DNA of 64,000 nucleotides from JADMJV01 sp964649085. GTDB taxonomy: Bacteria; Vulcanimicrobiota; Xenobia; Xenobiales; JADMJV01. Below, piece by piece: positions 15,162 through 23,266 of this stretch (positions are counted from its first letter, which is position 1; every line of letters begins with the position of its first letter). Where the stretch lies: NCBI GenBank assembly GCA_964649085.1, contig CAZYPN010000030.1, forward strand, positions 17,034-81,033, in the 5' to 3' direction. Both the position numbers and the translations under genes were made by a program. The notes below the pieces were generated by a model, which saw nothing but the letters and a program-made list of their open reading frames with translations, had not been told where the DNA came from and made no database searches.

Positions 15162-18068
15162 CTACTTGTCTTTGAAGGACTGCTTTCCAGCCAGGGCGGC
15201 ATGGGCTGCTGCCAGGCGGGCGATGGGCACCCGGAAAGGTGAGCAGCTCACGTAGTTGAGCCCGAGCGTGTGGCAAAATGCCACCGACTCGGGTTCGCCA
15301 CCGTGCTCGCCACAGATGCCCACTTCGAGGTCGGCATTGGTGGCGCGGCCTTCTTCCACGGCCAGCTTCATCAAGCGGCCCACGCCCACGGTGTCGATCA
15401 CCTGGAAGGGGTCGTTCTTGAGGATTTTCTCGTCCAGATAGACCGGGATGAAGGTTCCGGCCGCATCGTCGCGCGAGAATCCGTAGGTGGTCTGGGTCAG
15501 GTCGTTGGTGCCGAAGCTGAAGAAGTCGGCGGCGGTGGCCAGGTCGCCGGCCACCACGGTGGCTCGCGGCAGTTCGACCATGGTGCCGATCTTGTGCTTC
15601 ACCTGGATACCGGCTTTGCTCTGCACTTCGGCTGCCACGGTTTCCACCAGTTTGCGGGTGTAGCGCATCTCCTCGATGCTGCCGACACCAGGGATCATGA
15701 CCTCGGGGCGGGCATCGATGCCGCTCTTGACCAGTTCGCAAGCGGCCTCAAAGATGGCCTGGACCTGCATTTTGTAGATCTCGGGGTAGACGATGCCCAG
15801 TCGACAGACGCGCAGCCCCAGCATCGGGTTGAACTCCTTCATAGCCTCAACCCGACCCAGCATTTCTTCCAGCGACTCTAAGGTGGCATTTGAATCCTCG
15901 CGGCGGGCGCGAATTTCGTCCAGAGTGCGCGTGTAGTGCTCGGGAGAGACGTCGCGAAGGGCCTTCAGGCGGGTTACGTCGACCAGCAGTTCGGAGTGCC
16001 CAGGCAAGAACTCGTGCAGCGGCGGGTCGAGCAGGCGGATGATCACCCAGTGGCCGTGCATGGCCTTGAGGATGCCCTTGAAGTCTTCTCGCTGAATGGG
16101 AAGCAACCTGGCCAGACAGTCGGTGTACTTCTTCCAGGGCTCTGCCATGCGGGCTTCGAGCGACTTCAGCGCTTCGAGAGCCTCCTGGTGTCGGCGCGTG
16201 CCCTCGACCTGCTCGCTGAGCTCTTTGCGGGCCTTGCCGAGTTCGCGGTTGTAGTTCTCGGCCTTGGGAGCCGAGAGAATCATTTCTTGAACGATGGGCA
16301 GCCGATCGCGCTCCATAAACATGTGCTCGGTGCGGCACAGCCCCACGCCGGTGGCCCCAAAGTTGCGGGCTCGCTCGGCATCGCGCGGGGTGTCGGCGTT
16401 GGCATAGACCCCGAGCTTGCGGAAGTTGTCGGCCCAACCCAGCAGATGCTTGGTTTCAGGAGACAGGTCGGTCGGCTCCGACAGGGCCATATGGCCCAGT
16501 AGAACCTCGCCCGTGCCGCCGTCGAAGGTCAGCCACTCGCCTTCTCCAAAGGTTTGCTCGCCCACCGTGACCTTCTTGCGCTCGAGGTCGATGCGCAGGG
16601 CTTCACAGCCCACGATGCAGGGAATGCCCCAGCCCCGGGCTACCAGAGCAGCGTGCGAAGAAGGGCCACCCGTCGAGGTCAGAATACCTTTGGCTACGGC
16701 CATTCCGTGAGCATCGTCGGGAGTGGTTTCGGGACGGACCAGAATCACCGGATGTCCTTTTTCCGCTTCGGTTACGGCGTCGTTGGCCTCGAAGACCACC
16801 TTGCCGCAGGCAGCTCCAGGAGCAGCCCCCGTGCCCTTGGCCAGGAAGCGCCCGGCGGCGATGGCTTCCTTCTTGGACTGTTCGGGAATGGAGGGGTGCA
16901 GAAGACGATCGAGCTGGGAGGGAGCTACGCGTAGCACGGCCTCTTCCTGGCTGATGAGGCCCTCGGCAACCATGTCGCAGGCGATTTTGATGGCGGCCTG
17001 AGCGGTGCGCTTGCCCGTGCGGGTTTGCAGCATGTAGAGCACACCTTTTTCAATGGTGAACTCCATATCTTGCATCTCGCGGAAGTGCTTCTCGAGGTTC
17101 TGGCTGGTTTCGAGCAGCTGCTTCCAGACTTCAGGGTTCTCCTGAGACAGCGCCGAAAGCGGCTTGGGGGTGCGGATACCGGCCACCACGTCTTCGCCCT
17201 GGGCATTGGTCAGGTAGTCGCCCACGGGCACCTTTTCGCCGCTGTTGTAGTCGCGGGTGAAGGCCACACCGGTGCCGCAATCGTCGCCCATGTTGCCGAA
17301 GACCATCGACTGCACGTTGACGGCAGTGCCCAGGTTGTGGTCGATTTTCTCCTTGTCGCGGTAGACCACGGCGCGGGGGTTGCGCCACGAGCGGAACACG
17401 GCCTCGACCGAGAGACTGAGTTGCTCGTGCACGTCGGTGGGGAAGTCGCGACCGGCCTCGGCCTTGAATTTGTCTTTGAACTCCTGCACCAGTTCTTTCA
17501 GCGCCGATGCTGGTATCAGGCTGTCTTCCGTGATGTTGAGGGCCGCCTTCTTCTTCTGCAGCAGCTTATCGAACTCGTGCTTCGACAGGCCCATCACCAC
17601 GTCGGAGAACATCATAATAAAGCGCCGGTAAGCATCGTAGGCGAAGCGCTCGTCTTTGGACTGCTCGATAAGGCCCTGGACGGTGTCGTCGTTGAGGCCC
17701 AGGTTGAGCACGGTGTCCATCATTCCGGGCATGGAGAACTTGGCGCCCGAGCGCACCGAGACCAGCAGCGGATTGTGGCGATCGCCGAAGCCTTTGTTGC
17801 GCTTCTTCTCGATGTCTGCCATAGCCCGTCGAAGCTCGTCGGCCATGCCGGCGGGAAACTTGTTGCCGTTGTTGAGGTAGAGGTTACAGACCTCGGTGGT
17901 GACGGTGAAGCCAGGCGGAACGGGGAAGCCGAGCCTGGTCATTTCGGCCAGATTGGCGCCTTTGCCGCCCAGGATATCGCGCATTTTGGCATCGCCCTCT
18001 TCGAAGAGGTAGATCGCTTTGCCGTTGGTGAGCTGAGATTTCCAGTCTTGAGTTAGTGTATCGGTCAC
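15162..18068 (-). CDS. ppdK: Pyruvate, phosphate dikinase
   Basis: This enzyme interconverts pyruvate, ATP and phosphate with phosphoenolpyruvate, AMP and pyrophosphate. The 968-residue protein has the ATP-grasp domain (GGKGANLAEMTRLGFPVPPGF), the phosphohistidine domain (GGPSSHAALVARGWGIPCIVG, His near 471) and the PEP-binding barrel ending GICGEHGGEPESVAFCHTLG with the catalytic Cys. The GTG at 18068 has AAGGTGG upstream; the frame open to 18146 adds a non-conserved tail. At about residues 597-652 there is an extra, charged, coiled-coil-like insertion (NRELGKARKELSEQVEG onward) before LLPIQREDFKGI, which explains its length beyond the usual 870-910 residues. Confidence 0.96.
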   Translation of the reverse strand: MTDTLTQDWKSQLTNGKAIYLFEEGDAKMRDILGGKGANLAEMTRLGFPVPPGFTVTTEVCNLYLNNGNKFPAGMADELRRAMADIEKKRNKGFGDRHNPLLVSVRSGAKFSMPGMMDTVLNLGLNDDTVQGLIEQSKDERFAYDAYRRFIMMFSDVVMGLSKHEFDKLLQKKKAALNITEDSLIPASALKELVQEFKDKFKAEAGRDFPTDVHEQLSLSVEAVFRSWRNPRAVVYRDKEKIDHNLGTAVNVQSMVFGNMGDDCGTGVAFTRDYNSGEKVPVGDYLTNAQGEDVVAGIRTPKPLSALSQENPEVWKQLLETSQNLEKHFREMQDMEFTIEKGVLYMLQTRTGKRTAQAAIKIACDMVAEGLISQEEAVLRVAPSQLDRLLHPSIPEQSKKEAIAAGRFLAKGTGAAPGAACGKVVFEANDAVTEAEKGHPVILVRPETTPDDAHGMAVAKGILTSTGGPSSHAALVARGWGIPCIVGCEALRIDLERKKVTVGEQTFGEGEWLTFDGGTGEVLLGHMALSEPTDLSPETKHLLGWADNFRKLGVYANADTPRDAERARNFGATGVGLCRTEHMFMERDRLPIVQEMILSAPKAENYNRELGKARKELSEQVEGTRRHQEALEALKSLEARMAEPWKKYTDCLARLLPIQREDFKGILKAMHGHWVIIRLLDPPLHEFLPGHSELLVDVTRLKALRDVSPEHYTRTLDEIRARREDSNATLESLEEMLGRVEAMKEFNPMLGLRVCRLGIVYPEIYKMQVQAIFEAACELVKSGIDARPEVMIPGVGSIEEMRYTRKLVETVAAEVQSKAGIQVKHKIGTMVELPRATVVAGDLATAADFFSFGTNDLTQTTYGFSRDDAAGTFIPVYLDEKILKNDPFQVIDTVGVGRLMKLAVEEGRATNADLEVGICGEHGGEPESVAFCHTLGLNYVSCSPFRVPIARLAAAHAALAGKQSFKDK

Positions 18069-18173
18069 GTAATTGCCACCTTTGTTGCGAATGTCGGGGT
18101 GCGGAGAGGGATTTAGAGGCACGCCCGCTGCGATTGACCGGGGCATTTTAGCTTTTCTAAGGTGGCGTTCCTT

Positions 18174-18461
18174 CTAGCGGCCGAAGCCGCTAACCTGACC
18201 ATCGTAGCTGATGGCCTTGATTTGATCGGAAAGAATCAAGCTTTCAATGGCCTTGGGCGAAAGGTCGGCGGTGAAACCCTTGATAATCTTCAGTTCTTCC
18301 TTGAAGGTGCCCTTGTAGAGTTTGAGCATCTGCATGACGGCCGGATTGACCCCCTGGAAGGTTTGCACGATGACGGGCAACGAGTCGTCGACTCCGGGAT
18401 CGGAGAGCATCTGGCGCAGGCGGGGTTCAAGTTTTTCCTGGCGGATCTGGTGCTGGTCCAT
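18174..18461 (-). CDS. Stand-alone subtilisin-propeptide-like (inhibitor I9-like) protein
   Basis: A 95-residue cytoplasmic-looking protein without a signal peptide. Its core (LPVIVQTFQG, FKEELKIIKGFTADLSP, AIESLILSDQIKAISYDG) follows the pattern of the I9 propeptide/inhibitor fold: a strand, a helix, the GF.A.LS turn, a helix ending in a D.V..I...D-like strand. Such domains normally chaperone and inhibit subtilases; stand-alone versions can be inhibitors. No subtilase is encoded in the window. The ATG at 18461 has GGGAG five bases upstream; a GTG two codons earlier is possible. It lies between the exonuclease gene and ppdK on the same strand. The fold assignment is by eye. Confidence 0.6.
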   Translation of the reverse strand: MDQHQIRQEKLEPRLRQMLSDPGVDDSLPVIVQTFQGVNPAVMQMLKLYKGTFKEELKIIKGFTADLSPKAIESLILSDQIKAISYDGQVSGFGR

Positions 18462-18477
18462 GTCCACTCCCTTCCTG

Positions 18478-18500
18478 CTGGCAGGTGCCTGACCTGCCAG
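18478..18500. other. Perfect intergenic hairpin between the exonuclease and I9-like genes
   Basis: CTGGCAGGT (18478-18486) and ACCTGCCAG (18492-18500) form a 9-bp perfect stem with a 5-base loop. It lies two bases after the exonuclease stop on the minus strand and about 17 bases before the I9-like start. No T tract follows, so it is more likely an mRNA processing or stability element, or a weak attenuator, than a full terminator. Confidence 0.4.
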
Positions 18501-18502
18501 AC

Positions 18503-19399
18503 CTAGGACCAGAGCTCCAACACGTTGGCGGGTTCGAACAGGCTGCCTTCAAAGGGCTCCAGGTTGCGCTTCATGCCCAGTTCGCGGTAGAGCTCCACCA
18601 GGCCCAGGAAGGGTCCGGGAGTGACCCCTTCCAGGCTGAAGCGAAGGGGGAGATCGGTTTTGAGTTGTGCCAACTGGTAATTCAGCAGCAAGCGTTCACG
18701 CTGTTCCTCCAGCACTTTCTGATGGCGGCCTGCACGATGGCATTGCTCGAGCAATTCGGGCAAGGGCCCCAGCTCCAGGAGCAGTTTGCAGGCGGTTTTG
18801 GGTCCGATACCGGGAACGCCAGGGATATTGTCGACGGCATCGCCATTGAGCGCCAACCAGGAGGCGATCAGCTCGGGACCGACTCCGAACAGTTGGGGAA
18901 CCCGCTCCCGATCGATGTATTCCAGAGACTGGTTTTTCCCCTGACCCTTGATCCGCAGCAGGCAAATCTTGGGGTCGACACACAGCTGAGCCAGGTCTTT
19001 GTCGTTGCTCACCACCACGACATCGTGGCCGGCCGCCGCTGCCTGCACGGCCAGCGTGGCCAGCAGGTCATCGGCTTCATGGCCGGGTTGCTGGTAGGTG
19101 GGCAGGCCCAAAGCCCGACAGGTCTGTTCCACCAGCGGCACCTGGCTGAGCAACTCGGCAGGCGCTGAGGGTCGGTGAGCCTTGTAGTCGGGATCGATCT
19201 GCTGGCGAAAGCTCGAACCCCGAGTTTCAAAGACGCAGGCCAGGTGGCGAATGCGCTCGCTTTTCCACAGATTGGCAAGAATGCCCACCACGCCTCGCAC
19301 GGCCTGGGTAGGCTGTCCTGAGGGGCTCAGAATGGGCGGCAGTGCGTGGTAGGCCCGATGGATATGGAACATCGTGTCGATCAAAAATACCCGAGCCAC
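18503..19399 (-). CDS. 5'-3' exonuclease (PolA N-terminal-domain type)
   Basis: A 298-residue stand-alone homologue of the 5' nuclease domain of DNA polymerase I, which removes RNA primers and flaps. The start of the fold is ARVFLIDTMFHIHRAYHALP with the first metal-binding aspartate. Then come GHEADDLLATLA, VSNDKDLAQL and the helix-three-turn-helix LNGDAVDNIPGVPGIGPKTA. The length fits the stand-alone family, with no polymerase domain. The GTG at 19399 is preceded by GGAGGAG. The frame is open to 19657, but that stretch reads through the tRNA and is not coding. Confidence 0.92.
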   Translation of the reverse strand: MARVFLIDTMFHIHRAYHALPPILSPSGQPTQAVRGVVGILANLWKSERIRHLACVFETRGSSFRQQIDPDYKAHRPSAPAELLSQVPLVEQTCRALGLPTYQQPGHEADDLLATLAVQAAAAGHDVVVVSNDKDLAQLCVDPKICLLRIKGQGKNQSLEYIDRERVPQLFGVGPELIASWLALNGDAVDNIPGVPGIGPKTACKLLLELGPLPELLEQCHRAGRHQKVLEEQRERLLLNYQLAQLKTDLPLRFSLEGVTPGPFLGLVELYRELGMKRNLEPFEGSLFEPANVLELWS

Positions 19400-19410
19400 G
19401 ACTCCTCCAA

Positions 19411-19435
19411 AGAAAAACGAGAGCGGATGCTCTCG
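19411..19435 (-). terminator. Terminator after tRNA-Leu
   Basis: CGAGAGC (19418-19424) and GCTCTCG (19429-19435) form a 7-bp stem with a 4-base loop. On the minus strand it is followed by TTTTTCTTT. It lies directly after the 3' end of the tRNA and ends about 12 bases before the exonuclease start codon. Confidence 0.75.
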
Positions 19436-19437
19436 TG

Positions 19438-19524
19438 TGGTGCCCAGGGCCGGGGTCGAACCGGCACTCCCTTGCAGGAACAGATTTTTGAGACCTGCGC
19501 GTCTACCTATTCCGCCACCTGGGC
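19438..19524 (-). tRNA. tRNA-Leu(CAA)
   Basis: The minus strand folds as a class II tRNA. The acceptor pair is GCCCAGG / CCTGGGC, the D arm contains GCGGAATAGGTAGACGC, and the anticodon stem-loop CAGGT-CTCAAAA-ATCTG carries anticodon CAA. A long variable arm (TTCCTGCAAGGGAGT) and T arm GCCGG-TTCGACC-CCGGC follow. The discriminator is A and the CCA end is encoded. It decodes UUG. Confidence 0.95.
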
Positions 19525-19538
19525 TCAGGTAGACGAAC

Positions 19539-20834
19539 TTAGCATGGGTCCTGGCTTTCGTCAATCGAACTGACTTCCTGGTGACGAGGGGGGCGGGCCA
19601 GCGCCGAAACCAAGGCCCCCAGGGCCAAAGACACGAGCATGCCCAGCAGATCGCCACGGCTGCTGGTACACAGCAACAGCAGGCAGGTGGCTACCGCCAG
19701 TTGAGGCACGCCGGGCGAACTGGCCCAGCCACGTATTTTCCAGCTGGCCAGACTGGTGGACAGGTGCTGCAGCAAACTGGCCAGCACGGAAAGGGCGATC
19801 AGTCGGTCCAGGCTGCGCGTGAGCAGCAACAACAGGGCCAGCGCCAGGCTGATCGCGATGCAGGGCCGGGGAGCCCCCGAGGCGGCGTCGAGCTGGCGCA
19901 ACCGGGTGGGCAACCAGCCGTGATGGGCCAGGGTCCAAAGACTGCGAGGGGTGGTGAAAGCGATGCTGGCATTGACGCTGGCGAAGCTGATGACCCCCGC
20001 CAGCATCAGCAATTGGGCCAGCCAGGGCACAGAGGAGAAGGCCTGCTGTAAGGGTTGGTCGGCAGTGGCCGCCCCCTGATGGCTTACAAAACCCTGCAAA
20101 ATGGTGTAGAGCAAGGCACTGCTGCCCAGCACCACCAGCGTGGCCCGGGGAACGTGGCGCTGCGAGTCGCGCACCTCGCCGGCCGGCAAAGCGATTTCTT
20201 CAAAACCTGAATAGGTGTAGAGCACCGCCAGCAAACCCGCCAGCCAGGCCATTTTCTCGGGAGCTGCCACGGCCGGATGCAGCACCGCCACAGGACCTAT
20301 CCAAAACAGGGCAACCACGGCGGCCAGTGTGATGGGGAGCAGCTTACCCATCGAAAGAGCGTTGTTGCACCAGGCTCCCCCGCGGGTGCCGCTCCAATTG
20401 ATCAGGGCCAATGCCGTCAGCAGAAGCATCGCCAGCGGGCGAGCCATGTCCTTGGGCTGTTGGGCCAACCCGAGCACGAACTCCGAAAACCCCAGGGAGA
20501 CCGTGGCTCCTCCGATCAGCCCCGAGAGCCACATCACCCAGCCCACCACAAAGCCCGTGCGAGGTCCGAAGACGTGGTGGGCAAAGAGGCTGGAGCCGCC
20601 GGTGCCGGGATAGCGCCGGGCCAGATCACCAAAACAAAGCGCGATGGGCAAACTACACAGCCCCCCCACCAGGAACATCAATGGGCCGAAGGGCCCCACC
20701 GCTGCGGCGATCTGTCCCTGGGTAAGAAAGACTCCCGAGCCGATGACCGAGTTCCAGCCCAGACATGTGAGGTCGAAGGCGCCGAGCTTGGCGCGAGGTT
20801 GATCGGTTGTTACCGATTGGTCAGAATTCGCCAC
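19539..20834 (-). CDS. APC-family amino acid permease
   Basis: A 431-residue inner-membrane protein with about 12 hydrophobic segments. The first helix has the APC substrate-binding phrase NSVIGSGVFLTQGQIAAAVG, and helix 6 has YTYSGFEEIALPAGEVRDSQRHVPRA, the family signature. It probably exchanges or imports amino acids or polyamines by proton symport; the substrate cannot be told from sequence. The GTG start (MANSDQS) has AGGA at a proper distance. It lies just upstream of tRNA-Leu on the same strand and is divergent from the miniprotein gene. Confidence 0.88.
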   Translation of the reverse strand: MANSDQSVTTDQPRAKLGAFDLTCLGWNSVIGSGVFLTQGQIAAAVGPFGPLMFLVGGLCSLPIALCFGDLARRYPGTGGSSLFAHHVFGPRTGFVVGWVMWLSGLIGGATVSLGFSEFVLGLAQQPKDMARPLAMLLLTALALINWSGTRGGAWCNNALSMGKLLPITLAAVVALFWIGPVAVLHPAVAAPEKMAWLAGLLAVLYTYSGFEEIALPAGEVRDSQRHVPRATLVVLGSSALLYTILQGFVSHQGAATADQPLQQAFSSVPWLAQLLMLAGVISFASVNASIAFTTPRSLWTLAHHGWLPTRLRQLDAASGAPRPCIAISLALALLLLLTRSLDRLIALSVLASLLQHLSTSLASWKIRGWASSPGVPQLAVATCLLLLCTSSRGDLLGMLVSLALGALVSALARPPRHQEVSSIDESQDPC

Positions 20835-20851
20835 ATTTGTTCCTGAAAAGC

Positions 20852-20880
20852 TTGCATTTTGTTTTCGACTTCGCTATCTT
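20852..20880 (+). promoter_or_regulatory. Putative sigma70-type promoter of the miniprotein gene
   Basis: TTGCAT (20852-20857) is followed after 17 bases by TATCTT (20875-20880), 74 bases before the ATG at 20954. Promoter, ribosome site, short frame and terminator line up as one small transcription unit. Confidence 0.5.
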
Positions 20881-20953
20881 AGGTGGAACCTCTTGGCACA
20901 AGAGGCCTTTCTTTTCTGGGGGGAAGACTCGACTGGGAAAGGAGGAAACGCCG

Positions 20954-21040
20954 ATGCAGAGTCACAGCGATCTGGAAAAAGCCCGAGAAGCCATCAAGAT
21001 TCTTCTGGCCCGGAAGCGTAAAGCGGCGGAGAAAAAATGA
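20954..21040 (+). CDS. 28-residue basic helical miniprotein
   Basis: A very short gene starting at ATG 20954 behind an excellent ribosome site (AAAGGAGGAAACGCCG). The product begins MQSHSDLEKAREAIKILLAR and ends RKRKAAEKK. It is one predicted amphipathic helix with an acidic-to-basic charge gradient and no membrane segment. A promoter-like pair lies 74 bases upstream and a strong terminator starts 13 bases after the stop, so the gene is free-standing. The frame extends upstream to 20807, but that would run through the promoter. It resembles ribosome- or RNA-binding short peptides only in composition; the function is unknown. Confidence 0.6.
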   Translation: MQSHSDLEKAREAIKILLARKRKAAEKK

Positions 21041-21053
21041 ACGACAGTAGTAA

Positions 21054-21090
21054 GACAGCCCTCTGAGAAACCAGAGGGCTGTCGCATTTT
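21054..21090 (+). terminator. Terminator of the miniprotein gene
   Basis: GACAGCCCTCTG (21054-21065) pairs with CAGAGGGCTGTC (21072-21083) in a perfect 12-bp stem with a 6-base loop. GCATTTT follows. It also separates the miniprotein gene from the convergent M20 hydrolase that ends at 21099. Confidence 0.85.
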
Positions 21091-21098
21091 CAGGCGCT

Positions 21099-22265
21099 TT
21101 ACGCCAGACACTGCTCGACGCAACGTAAGAAGAGTTCCATACCCAGCGGCACAGCCCGTTCGTCCAGCTGGAACTTGGGGTGATGATGGGGAAAAGTCAG
21201 CTGTTCCTCTTCAGGAGCGGCTCCCAGAAAGAAGAAGGCCCCTGGAACTCTCTGCAGATAGTAGGCCATGTCCTCGCCCCCCATCGATGCCTGCCGGGCC
21301 AGGGGCAGGCCCAATGCCTCGGCTGAGGACCGCACCCAACCACTGGGAAGTTCGTGATTGACCAGGGGAGGGTAGCCTTCAAAGAATTCAAACTTGCCCT
21401 CCACCCCGTAGGCACCGCAGAGTTGGGGCACCAGGGTCCGCAGTTGCTCTACGGCAAAATCTCGCAAGCGTTGCTCGAACGTGCGAATGGTGCCAGACAG
21501 CGTCACCAGTTCTGGGATGACGTTGTCGGCACTGCCTCCTTGAATCTGAGTGACCGAAATGACCACGGTGTCGAACGGATCGGTGCGTCGACTCACCAAT
21601 GTCTGCATGGCCGTAATCAAGGCCGCCGCTGCCACGACCGGATCGGCGCTGTGATGGGGATAAGCGGCATGTCCGCCTCGGCCGTGCACCTCGATGCGGA
21701 AGGTGTCGGCCGCTGCCATCACCGGTCCGCTCTCGACGCCTACATGTCCTAGAGGCAGGCCCGACCAGAGGTGCAGGCCAAGAGCAAAATCCACCTTGGG
21801 ATTGTCGAGAACACCCTGTTCGATCATCGGCCAGGCGCCTCCCGGACCCTCTTCGGCAGGCTGGAAAATCAACTTGATGCGTCCACGTAGTTGAGGCCGC
21901 ATGTTTTGTAGAATTCGGGCCGTTCCCAACAGTATGGCGGTGTGGAAGTCATGTCCGCAGGCGTGCATCTTGCCGGGCACGACCGAACTGCACTCGAGTT
22001 GGGTTTCTTCCTGTATGGGCAGTGCATCCATGTCGGCACGGAGCAGCAGGGTGGGGCCCGGATATGTCCCCTCGACCACGGCGGCAACACCCGTTTGGGC
22101 TATGCCCGTCTGGGCCTCGATTCCTGCGCTGCGCAGATACTCGCACACTCTGGCACTGGTGCGTACTTCTTCGAAGCCTAACTCAGGGTGGCGATGAAAA
22201 TCTCGCCTCAGTTCGAGCACTTCGGGGAGAACACTTTCGACTTCGGGACGAACCTTTGGGGACAC
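21099..22265 (-). CDS. M20D-family amidohydrolase / aminoacylase
   Basis: A 388-residue metal-dependent hydrolase of the hippurate/IAA-amino-acid hydrolase group, which cuts N-acylated amino acids or similar amides. Metal and catalytic motifs are LLRADMDALPIQEE, KMHACGHDFHTA (Cys and His ligands) and FQPAEEGPGGA with the catalytic glutamates. The dimerisation domain contains GRGGHAAYPHHSADPV, and a final histidine ligand lies in the C-terminal LTFPHHHPKFQLDE. There is no signal peptide, so it is cytoplasmic. The GTG start at 22265 follows a GAGG box and lies eight bases after the channel gene end. The substrate is not predictable. Confidence 0.92.
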   Translation of the reverse strand: MSPKVRPEVESVLPEVLELRRDFHRHPELGFEEVRTSARVCEYLRSAGIEAQTGIAQTGVAAVVEGTYPGPTLLLRADMDALPIQEETQLECSSVVPGKMHACGHDFHTAILLGTARILQNMRPQLRGRIKLIFQPAEEGPGGAWPMIEQGVLDNPKVDFALGLHLWSGLPLGHVGVESGPVMAAADTFRIEVHGRGGHAAYPHHSADPVVAAAALITAMQTLVSRRTDPFDTVVISVTQIQGGSADNVIPELVTLSGTIRTFEQRLRDFAVEQLRTLVPQLCGAYGVEGKFEFFEGYPPLVNHELPSGWVRSSAEALGLPLARQASMGGEDMAYYLQRVPGAFFFLGAAPEEEQLTFPHHHPKFQLDERAVPLGMELFLRCVEQCLA

Positions 22266-22272
22266 AAGAACC

Positions 22273-23260
22273 TCACTTCATTTCAACGATGGATCGCATC
22301 TTCTTGAGTTGATCGGGCGTTCCTAGGGTGATCAGGATATCTCCGGGTTGGCATACCAGTTCTGGATCGGGATTGTGTACGATCTCACGGTTGGCTCGGA
22401 TGACGGACATGACCACTCCGCCGAAGTTCTGACGAATTCCCGAGTCTTTCAGGCTCAGCCAGGCCAGCGGCGAGGCTTCTGAAACCGTGCATTCCTCGAT
22501 GCTCACATCGACGTTGTTGGCTTCGAAGACAACGTCGAGGAGTTCCGAAACCCGCGGTCGAGTGATGCTGCGGGCCATGCGCCGCCCGAGCAGATGAAAA
22601 GGGCTGTAGACCAGCTCTCTGGAACTTCTTTGCGTTGGCTTCATCATTGACGCGGGCTGAAACTTGAAGCTCCGGGTTGATCGCTTTGGCTGAAACCAGC
22701 AGGAACAGGTTGGCAGCATCCGTGTCCACCGTGCAGACCAATCCTCTGGCACGAGCGATGTTGGCCTGTTGTAAGACATTGTCGTCGCTGGCATCCCCCA
22801 CCAGTCCGACCCAACCCCGAGTGTGAGCGTTGCTGATGCGGTCGGGATCGCAGTCGATGACCACGAACGGCGTTTCCGACTCGGCCAGTTCCTGACACAC
22901 GGCACGCCCCACCCGACCCATGCCACAGATGATATAGTGGTTGTCCATGAACTGCGACCTCCGTCGCCTGAAGAGATTGATAAGGTAGCCGCGATTCTGG
23001 TCGTCGAGCAACAGTTCCAGGCCCGCCGACACGGCGTAGGCGAGCACACCGACCCCTGAAAAAAGGAACGTCATCGTGAAGATTTTGCCGGCGGCGTTTA
23101 ACTCGCCAACTTCCCGATAGCCCACCGTGATCACGGTGAAGTACATGGAATCAAGCCAGGAAAGCCCGCAAAGGAGGCGGTAGCCCACCGTGCCTACGCA
23201 CAGCAGAATCAGCACCAGCGCTCCGACCCAGAGGATGCGATTCCAGGTCTTGCTTCTCAA
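22273..23260 (-). pseudogene. Frameshifted two-TM potassium channel with RCK (TrkA-N/TrkA-C) domains
   Basis: The first frame (23260 down to about 22630) gives two membrane helices around the pore, then a TrkA-N domain with a Rossmann motif IICGMGRVGRAVCQEL. The second frame resumes with LVYSPFHLLGRRMARSITRP and a TrkA-C domain ending at 22273. At the junction the sequence reads KKFQRAG in frame one where relatives continue AG-(A)-(D/E)-LVYSPF. The DNA GAGCTGG there looks like the product of a roughly 10-base collapse between two GAGCTGG copies. It may be a real mutation or an assembly error. The pore filter reads TVGYRE instead of TVGYGD. TTG start, seven bases after the TPR gene. Confidence 0.8.
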
Positions 23261-23266
23261 GTCGCT

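Noticed and set aside
19400..19657. N-terminal extension of the exonuclease
   Set aside because: This part reads through tRNA-Leu and its terminator; the fold starts at the GTG at 19399.
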